A stretch of 57,237 nt of DNA from an uncultured Bacteroidota bacterium (GTDB taxonomy: Bacteria > Bacteroidota > Bacteroidia > Bacteroidales > P3): positions 1-57,237 of the forward strand of contig CADBOG010000110.1 in the NCBI GenBank assembly GCA_902796265.1, in the 5' to 3' direction. Within the stretch, counting starts at the first letter, position 1. Each line of letters opens with the position of its first letter. The notes under the pieces are model-generated. The model did not search any database, had not been told where the DNA came from, and saw nothing but the letters and a program-made list of their open reading frames with translations. The position numbers were made by a program, and so were the translations under genes. Positions 1 through 9,512 of this stretch are shown here, piece after piece.

Positions 1-1
1 A

Positions 2-475
2 TACAACGAATTGTCGAACCTCGTCGGTGTTGACAAAGCCACCGTGGAAAACTACATCGACCTGCTGGAGAAGTGCTATGTCTTGTTTCGCCTGCCCTCT
101 TTCAGCCGAAACCTGCGAAGCGAGATAAAGAAAGGGAAAAAGATATACTTCTACGACAATGGCATACGAAACGCACTTATCTCCAACTTTGCCCCACTGG
201 AGCAACGCAACGATGTGGGGGCACTGTGGGAGAACCTAATGGTCAGCGAGCGAATAAAAAGAAACTCATACACAAAGAGCTACGCCCAAATGTTTTTCTG
301 GCGGACACAACAGCAGCAAGAGATTGACCTGATAGAGGAGATGGACGGGCAACTGACGGCCTACGAGTTCAAATGGAAAAGGGCCAACACACGCCTACCG
401 AAAGCCTTTGCGGACAATTATCCCAATGTCCAGTTGCAAGTCGTCACCCCTGAAAACTATTGGGAGTTTGTGTGA
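2..475 (+). CDS. AAA-type ATPase with DUF4143 domain, C-terminal part (5' end outside window)
   Basis: The frame is open at the left edge (Tyr-Asn-Glu from base 2) and ends at TGA 473-475, so only the last 157 residues are seen. They resemble the C-terminal half of the Bacteroidetes ATPases that pair an N-terminal AAA domain with DUF4143: a winged-helix-like segment (LVGVDKATVENYIDLLEK), then a nuclease-like fold with EIDLIEE and YEFKWK, the positions where PD-(D/E)XK proteins carry Asp and Glu-x-Lys. These proteins are common in Bacteroidales and their cellular role is not established. The TTG at base 11 is in frame but is not a credible start, because the domain continues upstream. It converges on mnmE, with 23 bases between the two stop codons. 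Confidence 0.75.
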   Translation, partial: YNELSNLVGVDKATVENYIDLLEKCYVLFRLPSFSRNLRSEIKKGKKIYFYDNGIRNALISNFAPLEQRNDVGALWENLMVSERIKRNSYTKSYAQMFFWRTQQQQEIDLIEEMDGQLTAYEFKWKRANTRLPKAFADNYPNVQLQVVTPENYWEFV

Positions 476-498
476 CAATAGTGGTCATTCGGAGTATT

Positions 499-1875
499 TC
501 ACTTTCCGATGCAGAAGCGGGAAAAAATTGAACCCAGGACTTCCTCAGAGGAGACATTTCCAGTTATTGTGCCAAGATGATAGAGTGCGTCGCGCAGGTC
601 GATGACCACAAGGTCGGGAGTAAGAGCTGTCTCTAATCCCTTTTGCACCTCTACAAGTGCTGACAGGACACGGCACAATGACTCATAATGACGTGCGTTG
701 GTAAGCAGCACATCTCCTTGTTCGTCAATATGTTCCCGAACAGAATCCACCATCTTCTTTTTCAACTCAGAAAGACCTATGCCTGTCTTTGCAGACAGCA
801 TTGCGACATTGAGATTCTGCGGATGTGATATATTTATTCCATGTTGAGCTGTTGTGGGACGACTATCCACTTTGTTTCTCACCACTATCAGACTTTGGGT
901 ATCTGCGTTTAGAATATTTGTGACATCTTCAATCTCAACATCACAATCGTCGCCATCAACAACATAAAGCACAATGTTGGCACGTTTCACAGCCTCTTTT
1001 GAACGTTCCACACCCATCATCTCAATGGCATCATCACTGCGGCGTAAACCTGCTGTATCGATAAAGCGGAAAGTGAATCCCTCTATTTCGATAGTTTCCT
1101 CTATTGTGTCGCGTGTGGTGCCAGGAATATCGCTAACTATAGCCCTCTCCTCACCAAGCAATGCATTAAGCAAAGTGGACTTGCCAACATTGGGACGGCC
1201 AACAATAGCCACTGGAATACCACGTTTTATAGCATTTCCCGTCTGGAAGGATTCAATAAGTCGAGTCACACGGGTTTTAAGGTCAGCTATCATGCTGGAA
1301 ACACGGTCGCGAGAAACAAACTCGATATCCTCATCACTGAAGTCCAGCTCCAATTCAAGGAGGGCCGCCGTGTCGATAAGCTGCTGACGCAAGGTTTCGA
1401 GTTCTTTGGCATAGCCGCCACGCATCTGGCTGATGGCCAACCGATGTGCCGACTCCGAACGAGAATCTATAAGGTCGGCAACTGCCTCAGCCTGCGAAAG
1501 GTCCATGCGACCGTTAAGGAATGCCCTCATGGTAAACTCACCAGGCTCTGCTAACCGAGCGCCATTGTCGATAAAAAGCTGGAGCAAACGTTGTTGCACA
1601 TAGAGTGAGCCGTGACAACTAATCTCAACGACATCCTCACCAGTATAAGAATGAGGTGCTTGGAAGTAGGTTGCAACAACCTCATCTATTAAATCCTCAC
1701 CGTCGCTAAGAGTGCAAAACGTCGCCATACGAGCCCGCAAAGAGACTTTTCGAGAATCGCTTTGACGAACCAAGAACTTCTCGACAAATTCTTTAACACC
1801 CTCACCCGAAAGCCTCAACACAGCTATTCCTCCGACACCAGCAGGTGTACTTATGGCACAAATCTTTTCCATCAT
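499..1875 (-). CDS. mnmE: tRNA uridine-34 5-carboxymethylaminomethyl modification GTPase MnmE
   Basis: 458 residues, normal length. With MnmG it installs the cmnm5 group on wobble U34 of several tRNAs in the cytoplasm. The N-terminal folate-binding domain begins EKICAISTPAGVGGIAVLRL. The G domain inserted in the helical domain shows GRPNVGKS (G1), TTRDT (G2), DTAG (G3), NKVD (G4) and SAK (G5). The C-terminus is FCIGK, with the cysteine typical of the family. The start (MM) lies inside the stop of the upstream membrane-protein gene (ATGA overlap, 4 bases), which implies translational coupling in a uvrA - membrane protein - mnmE operon. mnmA, which thiolates the same U34, is elsewhere in this window (33887-35101). 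Confidence 0.97.
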   Translation of the reverse strand: MMEKICAISTPAGVGGIAVLRLSGEGVKEFVEKFLVRQSDSRKVSLRARMATFCTLSDGEDLIDEVVATYFQAPHSYTGEDVVEISCHGSLYVQQRLLQLFIDNGARLAEPGEFTMRAFLNGRMDLSQAEAVADLIDSRSESAHRLAISQMRGGYAKELETLRQQLIDTAALLELELDFSDEDIEFVSRDRVSSMIADLKTRVTRLIESFQTGNAIKRGIPVAIVGRPNVGKSTLLNALLGEERAIVSDIPGTTRDTIEETIEIEGFTFRFIDTAGLRRSDDAIEMMGVERSKEAVKRANIVLYVVDGDDCDVEIEDVTNILNADTQSLIVVRNKVDSRPTTAQHGINISHPQNLNVAMLSAKTGIGLSELKKKMVDSVREHIDEQGDVLLTNARHYESLCRVLSALVEVQKGLETALTPDLVVIDLRDALYHLGTITGNVSSEEVLGSIFSRFCIGK

Positions 1876-2384
1876 CCCAAATATTTCTCACCAAAGATTT
1901 CTTTCATCTCATCATCATTTAGTCCCGTGTCAGCCTTTATTTTGTACATATTGGGATAGTTGAGCACAAGGCTTACAAATAGCAGCATGAGGAGCATTAT
2001 CAAAACATTCTCATGCGTGATGACAATTACAGCACCAACAAGAAACACAACAAAAAGTGATAGATAGCAAACACTACTGACAATCTTGGCATAACCTTGC
2101 AACTTTTGGTCCACACCATCAGTTTGCCTCAACTTGGGAGCTTTCTTTCGCATCGTGAATAGCGAATAGGCAATCGTCCCTACAGCAAGAACAAGAGCTA
2201 CGATAACAAAGAGACGGCGTGTATAATCGTTGGTGGTAATTTCGCGAACCCACACATATTGGTCGAGATAATGCTCAGCAACAACGAAGATGCATATCAG
2301 CAAAGAGCCATAAAGCCCGATATTAGCCGAACGGCGGATTCGTTTAATATAATTGTTGACTATTGATTGTTGACAGTTGCTCAC
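1872..2384 (-). CDS. small four-helix membrane protein of unknown function
   Basis: 170 residues with four predicted membrane segments (about 20-40, 57-78, 103-122, 124-143), a basic loop after the second (MRKKAPKLR) and a cytoplasmic tail ending DDEMKEIFGEKYLG. I recognise no enzyme motif. The frame starts at a GTG that overlaps the uvrA stop (GTGA at 2381-2384) and its stop overlaps the mnmE ATG, so it is tightly coupled on both sides. The first dozen residues ([13 protein letters not shown]) come from a low-complexity CAACAATCA-like stretch, so the true start could be slightly internal, though no Met codon lies before residue 78. The function cannot be inferred from its neighbours, which act in DNA repair and tRNA modification. 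Confidence 0.75.
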   Translation of the reverse strand: MSNCQQSIVNNYIKRIRRSANIGLYGSLLICIFVVAEHYLDQYVWVREITTNDYTRRLFVIVALVLAVGTIAYSLFTMRKKAPKLRQTDGVDQKLQGYAKIVSSVCYLSLFVVFLVGAVIVITHENVLIMLLMLLFVSLVLNYPNMYKIKADTGLNDDEMKEIFGEKYLG

Positions 2385-5254
2385 AATTTAATATATTTAG
2401 CTGTGTATGATTCCTTGCATTTCAAAAGGTCTTCGGTGGTGCCTGCAAAGACCACCTTGCCACCCTCGTTGCCACCCTCGGGCCCCATATCAATAATCCA
2501 GTCTGCCTGCTTTATGATGTCGGGATGATGCTCTATGACGACGATGCTATGACCGTTTGCCACCAATGTTGCAAACGATTTAAGCAATCTCTTGATATCA
2601 TGAAAATGAAGACCTGTTGATGGCTCGTCGAAAATGAAGAGCCTTGGTGTGGAGCTAGCATTTCCAGTAAGGAACGACGCCAGTTTGATGCGCTGCGCCT
2701 CACCGCCACTCAAAGAGCTTGAGCTCTGACCCAATTTCAGATAGCCCAAACCAACATCTTGGAGCGGCTGCAAACGATTCTCAATCTGTCGGCAAACAAG
2801 TTTATAGGGATCCTCCGCTTTGTCAGGATTGAAGAATTCAATAGCTTGGTCGACAGTCATATCCAGTACATCGCTTACATTCTTACCATGATACATAACC
2901 TCGAGAGTGTCGCTTTGGAATCGGGTTCCATGACATTCCTCGCAAACCAAATGGACATCGGCCATGAATTGCATCCCTATAGTCACATAACCCTCACCTT
3001 GACAGGTTTCGCAACGGCCTCCCTCGACATTGAAGGAGAAATATCCGGACTTATATCCACGCGATTTGGACAACGGCTGCATCGCATATAACTGGCGTAC
3101 CTCATCCCAAGCCTTCATATATGTAGCTGGATTGCTGCGGGTAGAACGTCCTATAGGGTTTTGGTCAACGAGTTCAACTCCACCTATTCGGTTGATGTCG
3201 CCACCAACCGAATGGCATTTACCCACATAGCCGTCGCTACCATCAAAACGCCTCTGCAGTACGTCATAAAGCACATGCTTCACAAGGCTCGTCTTGCCCG
3301 AACCCGAAACACCAGTAACCACAGTGAAGATGCCAAGAGGAATGTCCACATCGATGCGTTTCAAGTTGTTGCAGTAGACACCACGCAGCTCTAAACGGTC
3401 ACGCCAGGGACGACGCGACTTGGGCACTTCTATACTCATGTCTCCAAGCAGGTATCGTGCCGTAAGCGAGCGACACTCGCTCAGCTTCTTGATTTTCCCC
3501 ATCTTCTCAAAATCCCCTTCGAAAACCACCTCACCACCGAGTCTTCCTGCCTCAGGACCTATGTCGATGATATAGTCAGCAGAACGGATAATTTCCTCAT
3601 CATGCTCAACGACGATAACAGTATTTCCAAGGTCACGCAGACGCTTGAGTACGCCTATCAGCTGCTCAGTATCACGGGAGTGGAGACCTATCGAAGGTTC
3701 ATCAAGAATATACATAGAGCCGACAAGCGAGCTTCCCAAAGAAGTGGCAAGGTTAATACGTTGACTTTCCCCACCACTAAGGCTGTTGGAAAGTCGGCTG
3801 AGAGTAAGATATCCAAGTCCCACCTCCATGAGGTACCCAACACGGTTATTGAGTTCCTTCATTATTCGTTCCGTCATCTTACGCTCATAGTCGTTCAGCT
3901 CCATCTTTTTCAGAAAGTCTGCTAAATCCTTCACTGGCATATCTGCAAGCTCACTGATTGATTTGCCACAGACCTTAACATAGTTTGCATCTTTCCTCAG
4001 ACGTGAGCCCTTGCAATCAGGGCATGTTGTCTTGCCTCTATAGCGGGCAAGCATCACACGATATTGAATCTTATAGCTTTGACTCTCGACCCATTCAAAG
4101 AAACCATCAATTCCCTCCCAACTTGTAGACGAGAAAGCAATCCCGTTAGAGTTTCCCACATGCGAACCTTTAGAACCTGAACCATGCCACAATAGATCTT
4201 TCTCTTCTGCCGTAAGGTCGCAATATGGGGTATGTATCGGAAAATCGACACGGGAAGAGTAACGGATAAAATGGCTCTTCCACTCCGACATCTTCTCCCC
4301 TTTCCAGCAAGCCACAGCATCCTCAAATATTGACAATTGTTTGTTTGGGACAACGATATCCTCATCAATACCTATAATGCTGCCATATCCCTGACAACGA
4401 GGACAAGCACCGTATGGGTTATTGAAACTAAAAAAGTTAGGATTAGGCTTCTCAAAGGCGATACCGTCAGCCTCAAAACGGTTGGAGAAATCCCTCACCT
4501 CACCATCGAGCACTTGCACACTGCATGCACCTCGTCCCTCGAAGAAAGCTGTCTGAACCGATTCCGACACTCGCGCCAACTGGTCGTCATCCCCATGCCG
4601 CAAAACAATCCTGTCAACAAGCAGCATAGTATCTTTCCATTCTTCATCCGCTTTCCTTCCCCCATTGTCTGCACTCAACAAATCTTCAATCTTCACGACC
4701 GTCCCGGCAATTGACACACGCATGAAACCCTCCTGATGCAGGATTTCAAGCTGAGCACGTAGAGGTCTTTTCTCGGTAGCCTCTAGTGGGGAGAGGAGCA
4801 TAATTTTGCTGCCCTCATCAAGGGAATAGATATAGTCGACAACATCCGACACGCTGTGACGCTTGACCTCTACCCCCGAAATAGGCGAAAAGGTGCGTCC
4901 AATGCGTGCATAAAGGAGCTTAAGATATTCATAAATCTCTGTAGAAGTACCCACCGTCGAACGAGGGTTGGTGGTGTTCACCTTCTGCTCTATTGCTATG
5001 GCGGGAGCCACACCAAGTATATAGTCAACCTCTGGTTTGCTCATACGTCCCATGAACTGACGAGCATAGCTGCTGAGGCTTTCCACATAGCGTCGCTGTC
5101 CCTCAGCATATAGTGTGTCGAACGCAAGCGATGACTTACCGCTGCCGCTCAATCCAGTAATCACAACCAGTTTGTTGCGAGGGATGCGGACATCGATATT
5201 CTTAAGATTATTGACTCTTGCTCCCTTGATTATTATGAAGTTGTCGTCCTGCAA
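2381..5254 (-). CDS. uvrA: UvrABC excinuclease subunit A
   Basis: 957 residues. UvrA is the ATP-dependent damage-recognition dimer of nucleotide excision repair. Two ABC halves are visible: Walker [10 protein letters not shown] (residues 34-42) with signature LSGGESQRI, and Walker [10 protein letters not shown] with signature LSGGEAQRI, each followed by an LDEPS or FDEPS Walker B. The C-terminal zinc module is intact (CETCQGEGY and CEECHGTRF). In the N-terminal half the CPRCQGYG pair is present, but the preceding CxxC is missing (the approach reads [15 protein letters not shown]), and the usual CPxCG after YARIG is replaced by SPISG. As far as I recall this is normal for Bacteroidetes UvrA rather than damage. 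It is followed by the coupled membrane-protein gene and mnmE. Confidence 0.95.
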   Translation of the reverse strand: MQDDNFIIIKGARVNNLKNIDVRIPRNKLVVITGLSGSGKSSLAFDTLYAEGQRRYVESLSSYARQFMGRMSKPEVDYILGVAPAIAIEQKVNTTNPRSTVGTSTEIYEYLKLLYARIGRTFSPISGVEVKRHSVSDVVDYIYSLDEGSKIMLLSPLEATEKRPLRAQLEILHQEGFMRVSIAGTVVKIEDLLSADNGGRKADEEWKDTMLLVDRIVLRHGDDDQLARVSESVQTAFFEGRGACSVQVLDGEVRDFSNRFEADGIAFEKPNPNFFSFNNPYGACPRCQGYGSIIGIDEDIVVPNKQLSIFEDAVACWKGEKMSEWKSHFIRYSSRVDFPIHTPYCDLTAEEKDLLWHGSGSKGSHVGNSNGIAFSSTSWEGIDGFFEWVESQSYKIQYRVMLARYRGKTTCPDCKGSRLRKDANYVKVCGKSISELADMPVKDLADFLKKMELNDYERKMTERIMKELNNRVGYLMEVGLGYLTLSRLSNSLSGGESQRINLATSLGSSLVGSMYILDEPSIGLHSRDTEQLIGVLKRLRDLGNTVIVVEHDEEIIRSADYIIDIGPEAGRLGGEVVFEGDFEKMGKIKKLSECRSLTARYLLGDMSIEVPKSRRPWRDRLELRGVYCNNLKRIDVDIPLGIFTVVTGVSGSGKTSLVKHVLYDVLQRRFDGSDGYVGKCHSVGGDINRIGGVELVDQNPIGRSTRSNPATYMKAWDEVRQLYAMQPLSKSRGYKSGYFSFNVEGGRCETCQGEGYVTIGMQFMADVHLVCEECHGTRFQSDTLEVMYHGKNVSDVLDMTVDQAIEFFNPDKAEDPYKLVCRQIENRLQPLQDVGLGYLKLGQSSSSLSGGEAQRIKLASFLTGNASSTPRLFIFDEPSTGLHFHDIKRLLKSFATLVANGHSIVVIEHHPDIIKQADWIIDMGPEGGNEGGKVVFAGTTEDLLKCKESYTAKYIKL

Positions 5255-5318
5255 ATTAGGTATAAGGTTTACGATTTAACGTTTAAGATTTGTAAGGCTG
5301 AATCACCTGATTCTAGCC

Positions 5319-7154
5319 CTAATTTTTATTCAATCTGATATCCTTGACGTTGAGCTGGATTTCCGTCTTCCCTCGCCAGAAGTTTTCTTCAAGCTGATAG
5401 CAGACATCAAACATCTGCTGGTGACTGATAGGTCCATAATAACCGCCCAGTTGGAATCCTATTGCAGGATAGGCGTTGGGGCTATCGGACGAGAGCACCG
5501 AAAACTTCAGATGATTGGAGCCTACGATACGAGGGGGCTGCAAGGGATTGCTCTCCAAATGACGGGTGCAGAACACTGGGACGGCATTATCAGGTCCGAA
5601 CGGTGAGAACTGCTTGAGGATGCGAAGGAACTTTGGTGTAATATCCGAAAAATGCACTTCTGCGTCAATCTCCACCTCGGGAACAGTAGCATCAGCAGGC
5701 ATAGTGCGGCTTACCACCTCCTCGAAACGCTCCACAAAGCGGTCAAAATTCTCAGGTCTAAGAGATACACCAGCGGCACTCTTGTGTCCTCCGAAATGCT
5801 CCAAAAGGTCGCTGCATTCCTCAAGGGCGGCATGAACATCGAATTCCTTGATGCTGCGAGCAGAGCCCACGTAAAGGTCGTCAGTAGAGCGGGTCAGAAC
5901 TATGGCTGGACGATAGAAGGTCTCAACCAGACGTGACGCCACTATGCCGACAACACCGCGATGCCATTCTTCGCCAAAGAGCACTATGGAGTGGCGAGCG
6001 GCGAGTTTGGGGTCAGAAGCCAAACGTCTCTTTGCATCTTCCGTTGCTTGAGCGTCAAGTCCTTTTCGCTCGGTATTGTAGTTGTTTATCTCCTCAGCCA
6101 GACGTGTAGCCATTTCGCGGTTTTCAGCCAGCAACAGACGCACAGAGTCGAAGGCACTATGTATGCGACCTGCAGCATTGATGCGAGGTCCCACAAGGAA
6201 TACGAGGTCGCTGATGTTCAAATCCTTTACAAAGTAGGACTCATTATTAGGACTGGCGGCTCTATCTTCCTTGGTTCGCGCCTCGATATGACCGTAGGTG
6301 AGTATAGCTTCCAAGCCTGGACGAGGACAGGTGTTGATAACCTTCAATCCAAAAGCTGCCAGGACACGGTTCTCTCCCGTCATCGGCACTATGTCGCTCG
6401 CAATGCTGACAGCAACCAAATCCAGATAACGTAGAAGCTTTATTTTCAGCATCTCCATGTTACGCTTCTGGATAGATGTGAGCTCACCAGCGGAATCGCA
6501 TAGTCGCACTCCTATCTTCTGTTCCATATAGGCTTCCACAATCTTGAAGCCTATACCACATCCAGAAAGTTCCTTGTAAGGATATGGGCAATCCTCACGC
6601 TTAGGGTCAAGCACAGCGCAGCAAGGAGGCAGCACTTCGCCTGGAAGATGATGGTCTCCAACAATGATGTCAATGCCGAATTGGTTTGCATATTCAGCCT
6701 GCTCGACGGCTTTGATACCACAGTCGAGGGCAATAATCAACTTTACACCAGTAGTTTTGGCGTAATCGATACCTTGAAAGGATATGCCATATCCTTCGGT
6801 ATCACGATCAGGAATATAGAAGTCAATGTTGTAGTGTAGCGTGTGGAAGTAGCTGTATACCAAAGCCACAGCCGATGTACCGTCGACATCATAGTCACCG
6901 TAAATCAGCATACGTTCTTTTTTACGGATGGCCTCATTAATGCGTGCAATAGCACGGTCCATATCCTTCATGAGGAATGGATCGTGAAGTTGGTCAAGTC
7001 CTGGACGGAAGAAACGCTTGGCTTCGTCAAAGGTAGTGACACCACGTTCTACAAGTAGCGTGGCAAGAATTTTGTCCACGCCCAAAGAATCCGCTAGTTT
7101 TTCAACAACTTCTAAATCATAATCTTTCCTTAATATCCAACGTTTTTCTTTCAT
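5319..7154 (-). CDS. recJ: single-stranded-DNA-specific 5'-3' exonuclease RecJ
   Basis: 611 residues, close to the family norm. RecJ degrades single-stranded DNA 5' to 3' in recombinational and mismatch repair. The DHH phosphoesterase core is clear: YGDYDVDGT (residues 85-93), DCG (144-146) and GDHH (166-169), then the DHHA1 domain with GGHKSAAGVSL, then an OB-like C-terminal domain. The frame begins at an ATG preceded by MKEKRW-type sequence typical of Bacteroidetes RecJ. It is separated from uvrA by a 64-base AT-rich spacer and from the ABC permease by 143 bases containing its own candidate promoter (7164-7176). Confidence 0.95.
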   Translation of the reverse strand: MKEKRWILRKDYDLEVVEKLADSLGVDKILATLLVERGVTTFDEAKRFFRPGLDQLHDPFLMKDMDRAIARINEAIRKKERMLIYGDYDVDGTSAVALVYSYFHTLHYNIDFYIPDRDTEGYGISFQGIDYAKTTGVKLIIALDCGIKAVEQAEYANQFGIDIIVGDHHLPGEVLPPCCAVLDPKREDCPYPYKELSGCGIGFKIVEAYMEQKIGVRLCDSAGELTSIQKRNMEMLKIKLLRYLDLVAVSIASDIVPMTGENRVLAAFGLKVINTCPRPGLEAILTYGHIEARTKEDRAASPNNESYFVKDLNISDLVFLVGPRINAAGRIHSAFDSVRLLLAENREMATRLAEEINNYNTERKGLDAQATEDAKRRLASDPKLAARHSIVLFGEEWHRGVVGIVASRLVETFYRPAIVLTRSTDDLYVGSARSIKEFDVHAALEECSDLLEHFGGHKSAAGVSLRPENFDRFVERFEEVVSRTMPADATVPEVEIDAEVHFSDITPKFLRILKQFSPFGPDNAVPVFCTRHLESNPLQPPRIVGSNHLKFSVLSSDSPNAYPAIGFQLGGYYGPISHQQMFDVCYQLEENFWRGKTEIQLNVKDIRLNKN

Positions 7155-7163
7155 TTTTTACTG

Positions 7164-7176
7164 GGTGTAAAAATAC
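7164..7176 (-). promoter_or_regulatory. candidate recJ promoter element
   Basis: On the minus strand this reads GTATTTTTACACC, close to a Bacteroidetes -7 box (TAnnTTTG with A for the last G), about 10 bases before the recJ ATG. Exactly the same 13-mer lies 21 bases before mraZ (53431-53443). No clear TTTG -33 box was seen. Confidence 0.4.
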
Positions 7177-7297
7177 AAACTTTTCGCGACATGGAAAAAT
7201 TTATTTTTATTTTTTGTCTCAAAAAAGCACCCAGCAACACTTACATTGTTGATTATAGGATTATTATGATATGTTTTTTTATAATAGAACAGATACT

Positions 7298-8638
7298 TTA
7301 TTTCTTTCTGAACTTTGCCAGAATATTGTAGCGTAGAATGCTGGTGCGGTAGATTTTGGCCGCAAGCCACGTGCAAAGCGGGAATGCAATGATTAGCAGC
7401 GCCATAGAAAGCCACAACTCCCAAAGGGGAACACCAAATGGCACCCTCATCATCATCGCCACAGGCGAGGTGAAAGGAATGATGGAAAGCACCTGACTCA
7501 AAGTTCCAGAGGGTGCCTCTAACATAGCAGGCATCAGCAGAATTACGGCCAACAGAGGAATGGTTACCGGAAGCGAAAAAATTGAAGTGTCGGTATCGGT
7601 ATCGCTCATTGCTCCCGCAGCAGCAAAAAGGGTGGCATACAACAAGTAGCCGAACACAAAGAAGAAGAAAAAGACTGGAACGATGACACCGAAATCAATC
7701 GAAGCAATGCCTTCTACAAGTTGCGGCACATCAGCCATATCGGCACTATTTTGCAACTGGAGAGTAGCTTCGTTGCCTTTGGTGGCAATCTCGGTAATCT
7801 CATGTTTGGCAGTAGCATTGCTGAAAATGTCACTATTAGAGAGCTGAATGCCCACAACAGCAACACCCGTCAGCAACACCCAAAGCATGAACTGAGTCAA
7901 GCCTACAAGGGCTATGCCTATAACCTTCCCCATCATCAGGTGGAACGGCTTAACAGAGCAAATAATCACCTCTACGATGCGGTTTGATTTTTCCTCAACA
8001 ACACCTCGCATCACTTGACTTCCAAACATGAAGATTGCCATGTAGATAAGCAATGCCAACACCAATCCCAATACTGTCTTCACCTCCGTGAATGCCTCTC
8101 GACCCGTTTCCAAATCTTGCGTTCTCAAATTTATTTTTGTGCCCGTAATCATCGCATATTCGTCATCACTTATACCATGAGCCTGCAACAAGCGGTTGCG
8201 GAGTGTGCGTTGCAACTGACGGTCAACATCGCTACGCACCTGCTGGGGAGGCAAATCACGCTTATAGTAGAGACAGGCATCAGTGGGTAGTGCCTCGCTT
8301 GCACGGCTACGTATATAGACAATAGCAGTAACCCCATCATCGCTATCCAACTCGCGACGCGCATAGTCGAGTGTAGCTGCATAGCGATACTCTATTTCAT
8401 CAGTAGAATTAAAACGGCTGTCGCTTCGACCCTCATCATCGCGGTCTAGTCCTCCAAATACCCCCGACTCATCAACAACCATAACAACAGTCTTTTCTAT
8501 CGGAGCCAATGCCAAATAAATGGGAATAGCATATACTAATGCCAATAGTATAGGCACAATCAACGTAAGGATCCAGAATGACTTCTTGCGGACTCGAGTC
8601 ACATACTCACGACGTATAACCAATGGTATATTGTTCAT
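7298..8638 (-). CDS. ABC-2 type transporter permease (NatB/YhaP-like)
   Basis: 446 residues. One N-terminal membrane helix (about residues 21-44) precedes a roughly 140-residue extracytoplasmic domain, then five to six more helices from about residue 190, ending with a basic tail (KIYRTSILRYNILAKFRKK). This is the architecture of ABC-2 permeases of the NatB/LtaS-independent exporter type, often annotated as Na+ or drug efflux. The substrate cannot be read from sequence. The ATG overlaps the stop of the ATP-binding partner by 4 bases (8635-8638), so the two form one transporter unit. A BatA-like gene lies immediately upstream in the same run. Confidence 0.88.
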   Translation of the reverse strand: MNNIPLVIRREYVTRVRKKSFWILTLIVPILLALVYAIPIYLALAPIEKTVVMVVDESGVFGGLDRDDEGRSDSRFNSTDEIEYRYAATLDYARRELDSDDGVTAIVYIRSRASEALPTDACLYYKRDLPPQQVRSDVDRQLQRTLRNRLLQAHGISDDEYAMITGTKINLRTQDLETGREAFTEVKTVLGLVLALLIYMAIFMFGSQVMRGVVEEKSNRIVEVIICSVKPFHLMMGKVIGIALVGLTQFMLWVLLTGVAVVGIQLSNSDIFSNATAKHEITEIATKGNEATLQLQNSADMADVPQLVEGIASIDFGVIVPVFFFFFVFGYLLYATLFAAAGAMSDTDTDTSIFSLPVTIPLLAVILLMPAMLEAPSGTLSQVLSIIPFTSPVAMMMRVPFGVPLWELWLSMALLIIAFPLCTWLAAKIYRTSILRYNILAKFRKK

Positions 8639-9489
8639 TGTTTCGCCTCCTTCCCTAATACTTTTTCAACGAAAATATCGTTCATTGAAGGTAATATTTC
8701 CTTGAACGACACAATCCTATGATTCTTCATTAGTTCAGCAAGAAGCTCATTTGCACCCTCATCTCTAGAAGGAGAAATTTGCATCACTTCGCCATTATCC
8801 ACCACTACCTCAAATAGGTTTCTACTATAGGAGCGGCGTATCTCATTGACGCTTCCGCTGAGCACCACATGCGAGCTGTTTATCAAAGCAATATCGTCAC
8901 ACAATTCCTCAACAGATGCCATATTGTGAGTAGAGAGAATTATGGTTGCTCCCTTTCTACGCAATTCCAGAATCTCATTCTTAAGTAATGTGGCATTTAC
9001 TGGGTCGAAGCCACTAAAAGGTTCGTCAAATATCAGCAGATGAGGTTCATGTAGCACAGTGACAATAAACTGCACTTTCTGCTGCATACCCTTAGAGAGC
9101 TGTTCCACGGGACGGTTCCACCAATCCGTTATCTCAAATTTGTCAAACCAGAAGCGCAGTCTTGACGTAGCCTCATATCGCGAAAGGCCTTTAAGTTGCG
9201 CAAGATATATCGCCTGTTCCCCCACACGCATCTTTTTGTACAACCCTCTTTCCTCTGGCAGATAACCTATAGAGCGAACCATTTCGTCAGTTATGGGTTT
9301 GCCGCTCAACAGCAGCTCACCTCGATCAGCACGGATTATGCGATTGATGATACGAATCATCGTCGTCTTTCCAGCACCATTAGGCCCAAGTAGCCCAAAG
9401 ACAGAACCCTCACGTACTCCGAAACTCACATCCTCGAGGGCCTTGAAGTTTCCAAACGACTTCTCGATATTTCGAACTTCTAAAAACAT
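8635..9489 (-). CDS. ABC transporter ATP-binding protein (NatA-like)
   Basis: 284 residues, a single ABC ATPase plus a short C-terminal extension. Walker A is GPNGAGKTT (35-43), the signature LSKGMQQ (131-137), Walker B LLIFDEP (151-157), and the switch His lies in STHN. DUF4162-like C-terminal sequence (LFEVVVDNGEV ... FVEKVLG) is typical of ATPases paired with ABC-2 permeases. The stop overlaps the permease start. The upstream BatA-like gene ends 23 bases away, so co-transcription is likely. Confidence 0.93.
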   Translation of the reverse strand: MFLEVRNIEKSFGNFKALEDVSFGVREGSVFGLLGPNGAGKTTMIRIINRIIRADRGELLLSGKPITDEMVRSIGYLPEERGLYKKMRVGEQAIYLAQLKGLSRYEATSRLRFWFDKFEITDWWNRPVEQLSKGMQQKVQFIVTVLHEPHLLIFDEPFSGFDPVNATLLKNEILELRRKGATIILSTHNMASVEELCDDIALINSSHVVLSGSVNEIRRSYSRNLFEVVVDNGEVMQISPSRDEGANELLAELMKNHRIVSFKEILPSMNDIFVEKVLGKEAKQ

Positions 9490-9512
9490 TTTCTTATTAT
9501 AGTCATGTTATA

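Noticed and set aside
2741..5251. Loss of zinc-finger cysteines in UvrA as gene damage
   Set aside because: The missing CxxC pairs in the N-terminal half match what I recall of Bacteroidetes UvrA; the frame, both ATPase sites and the C-terminal zinc module are intact.
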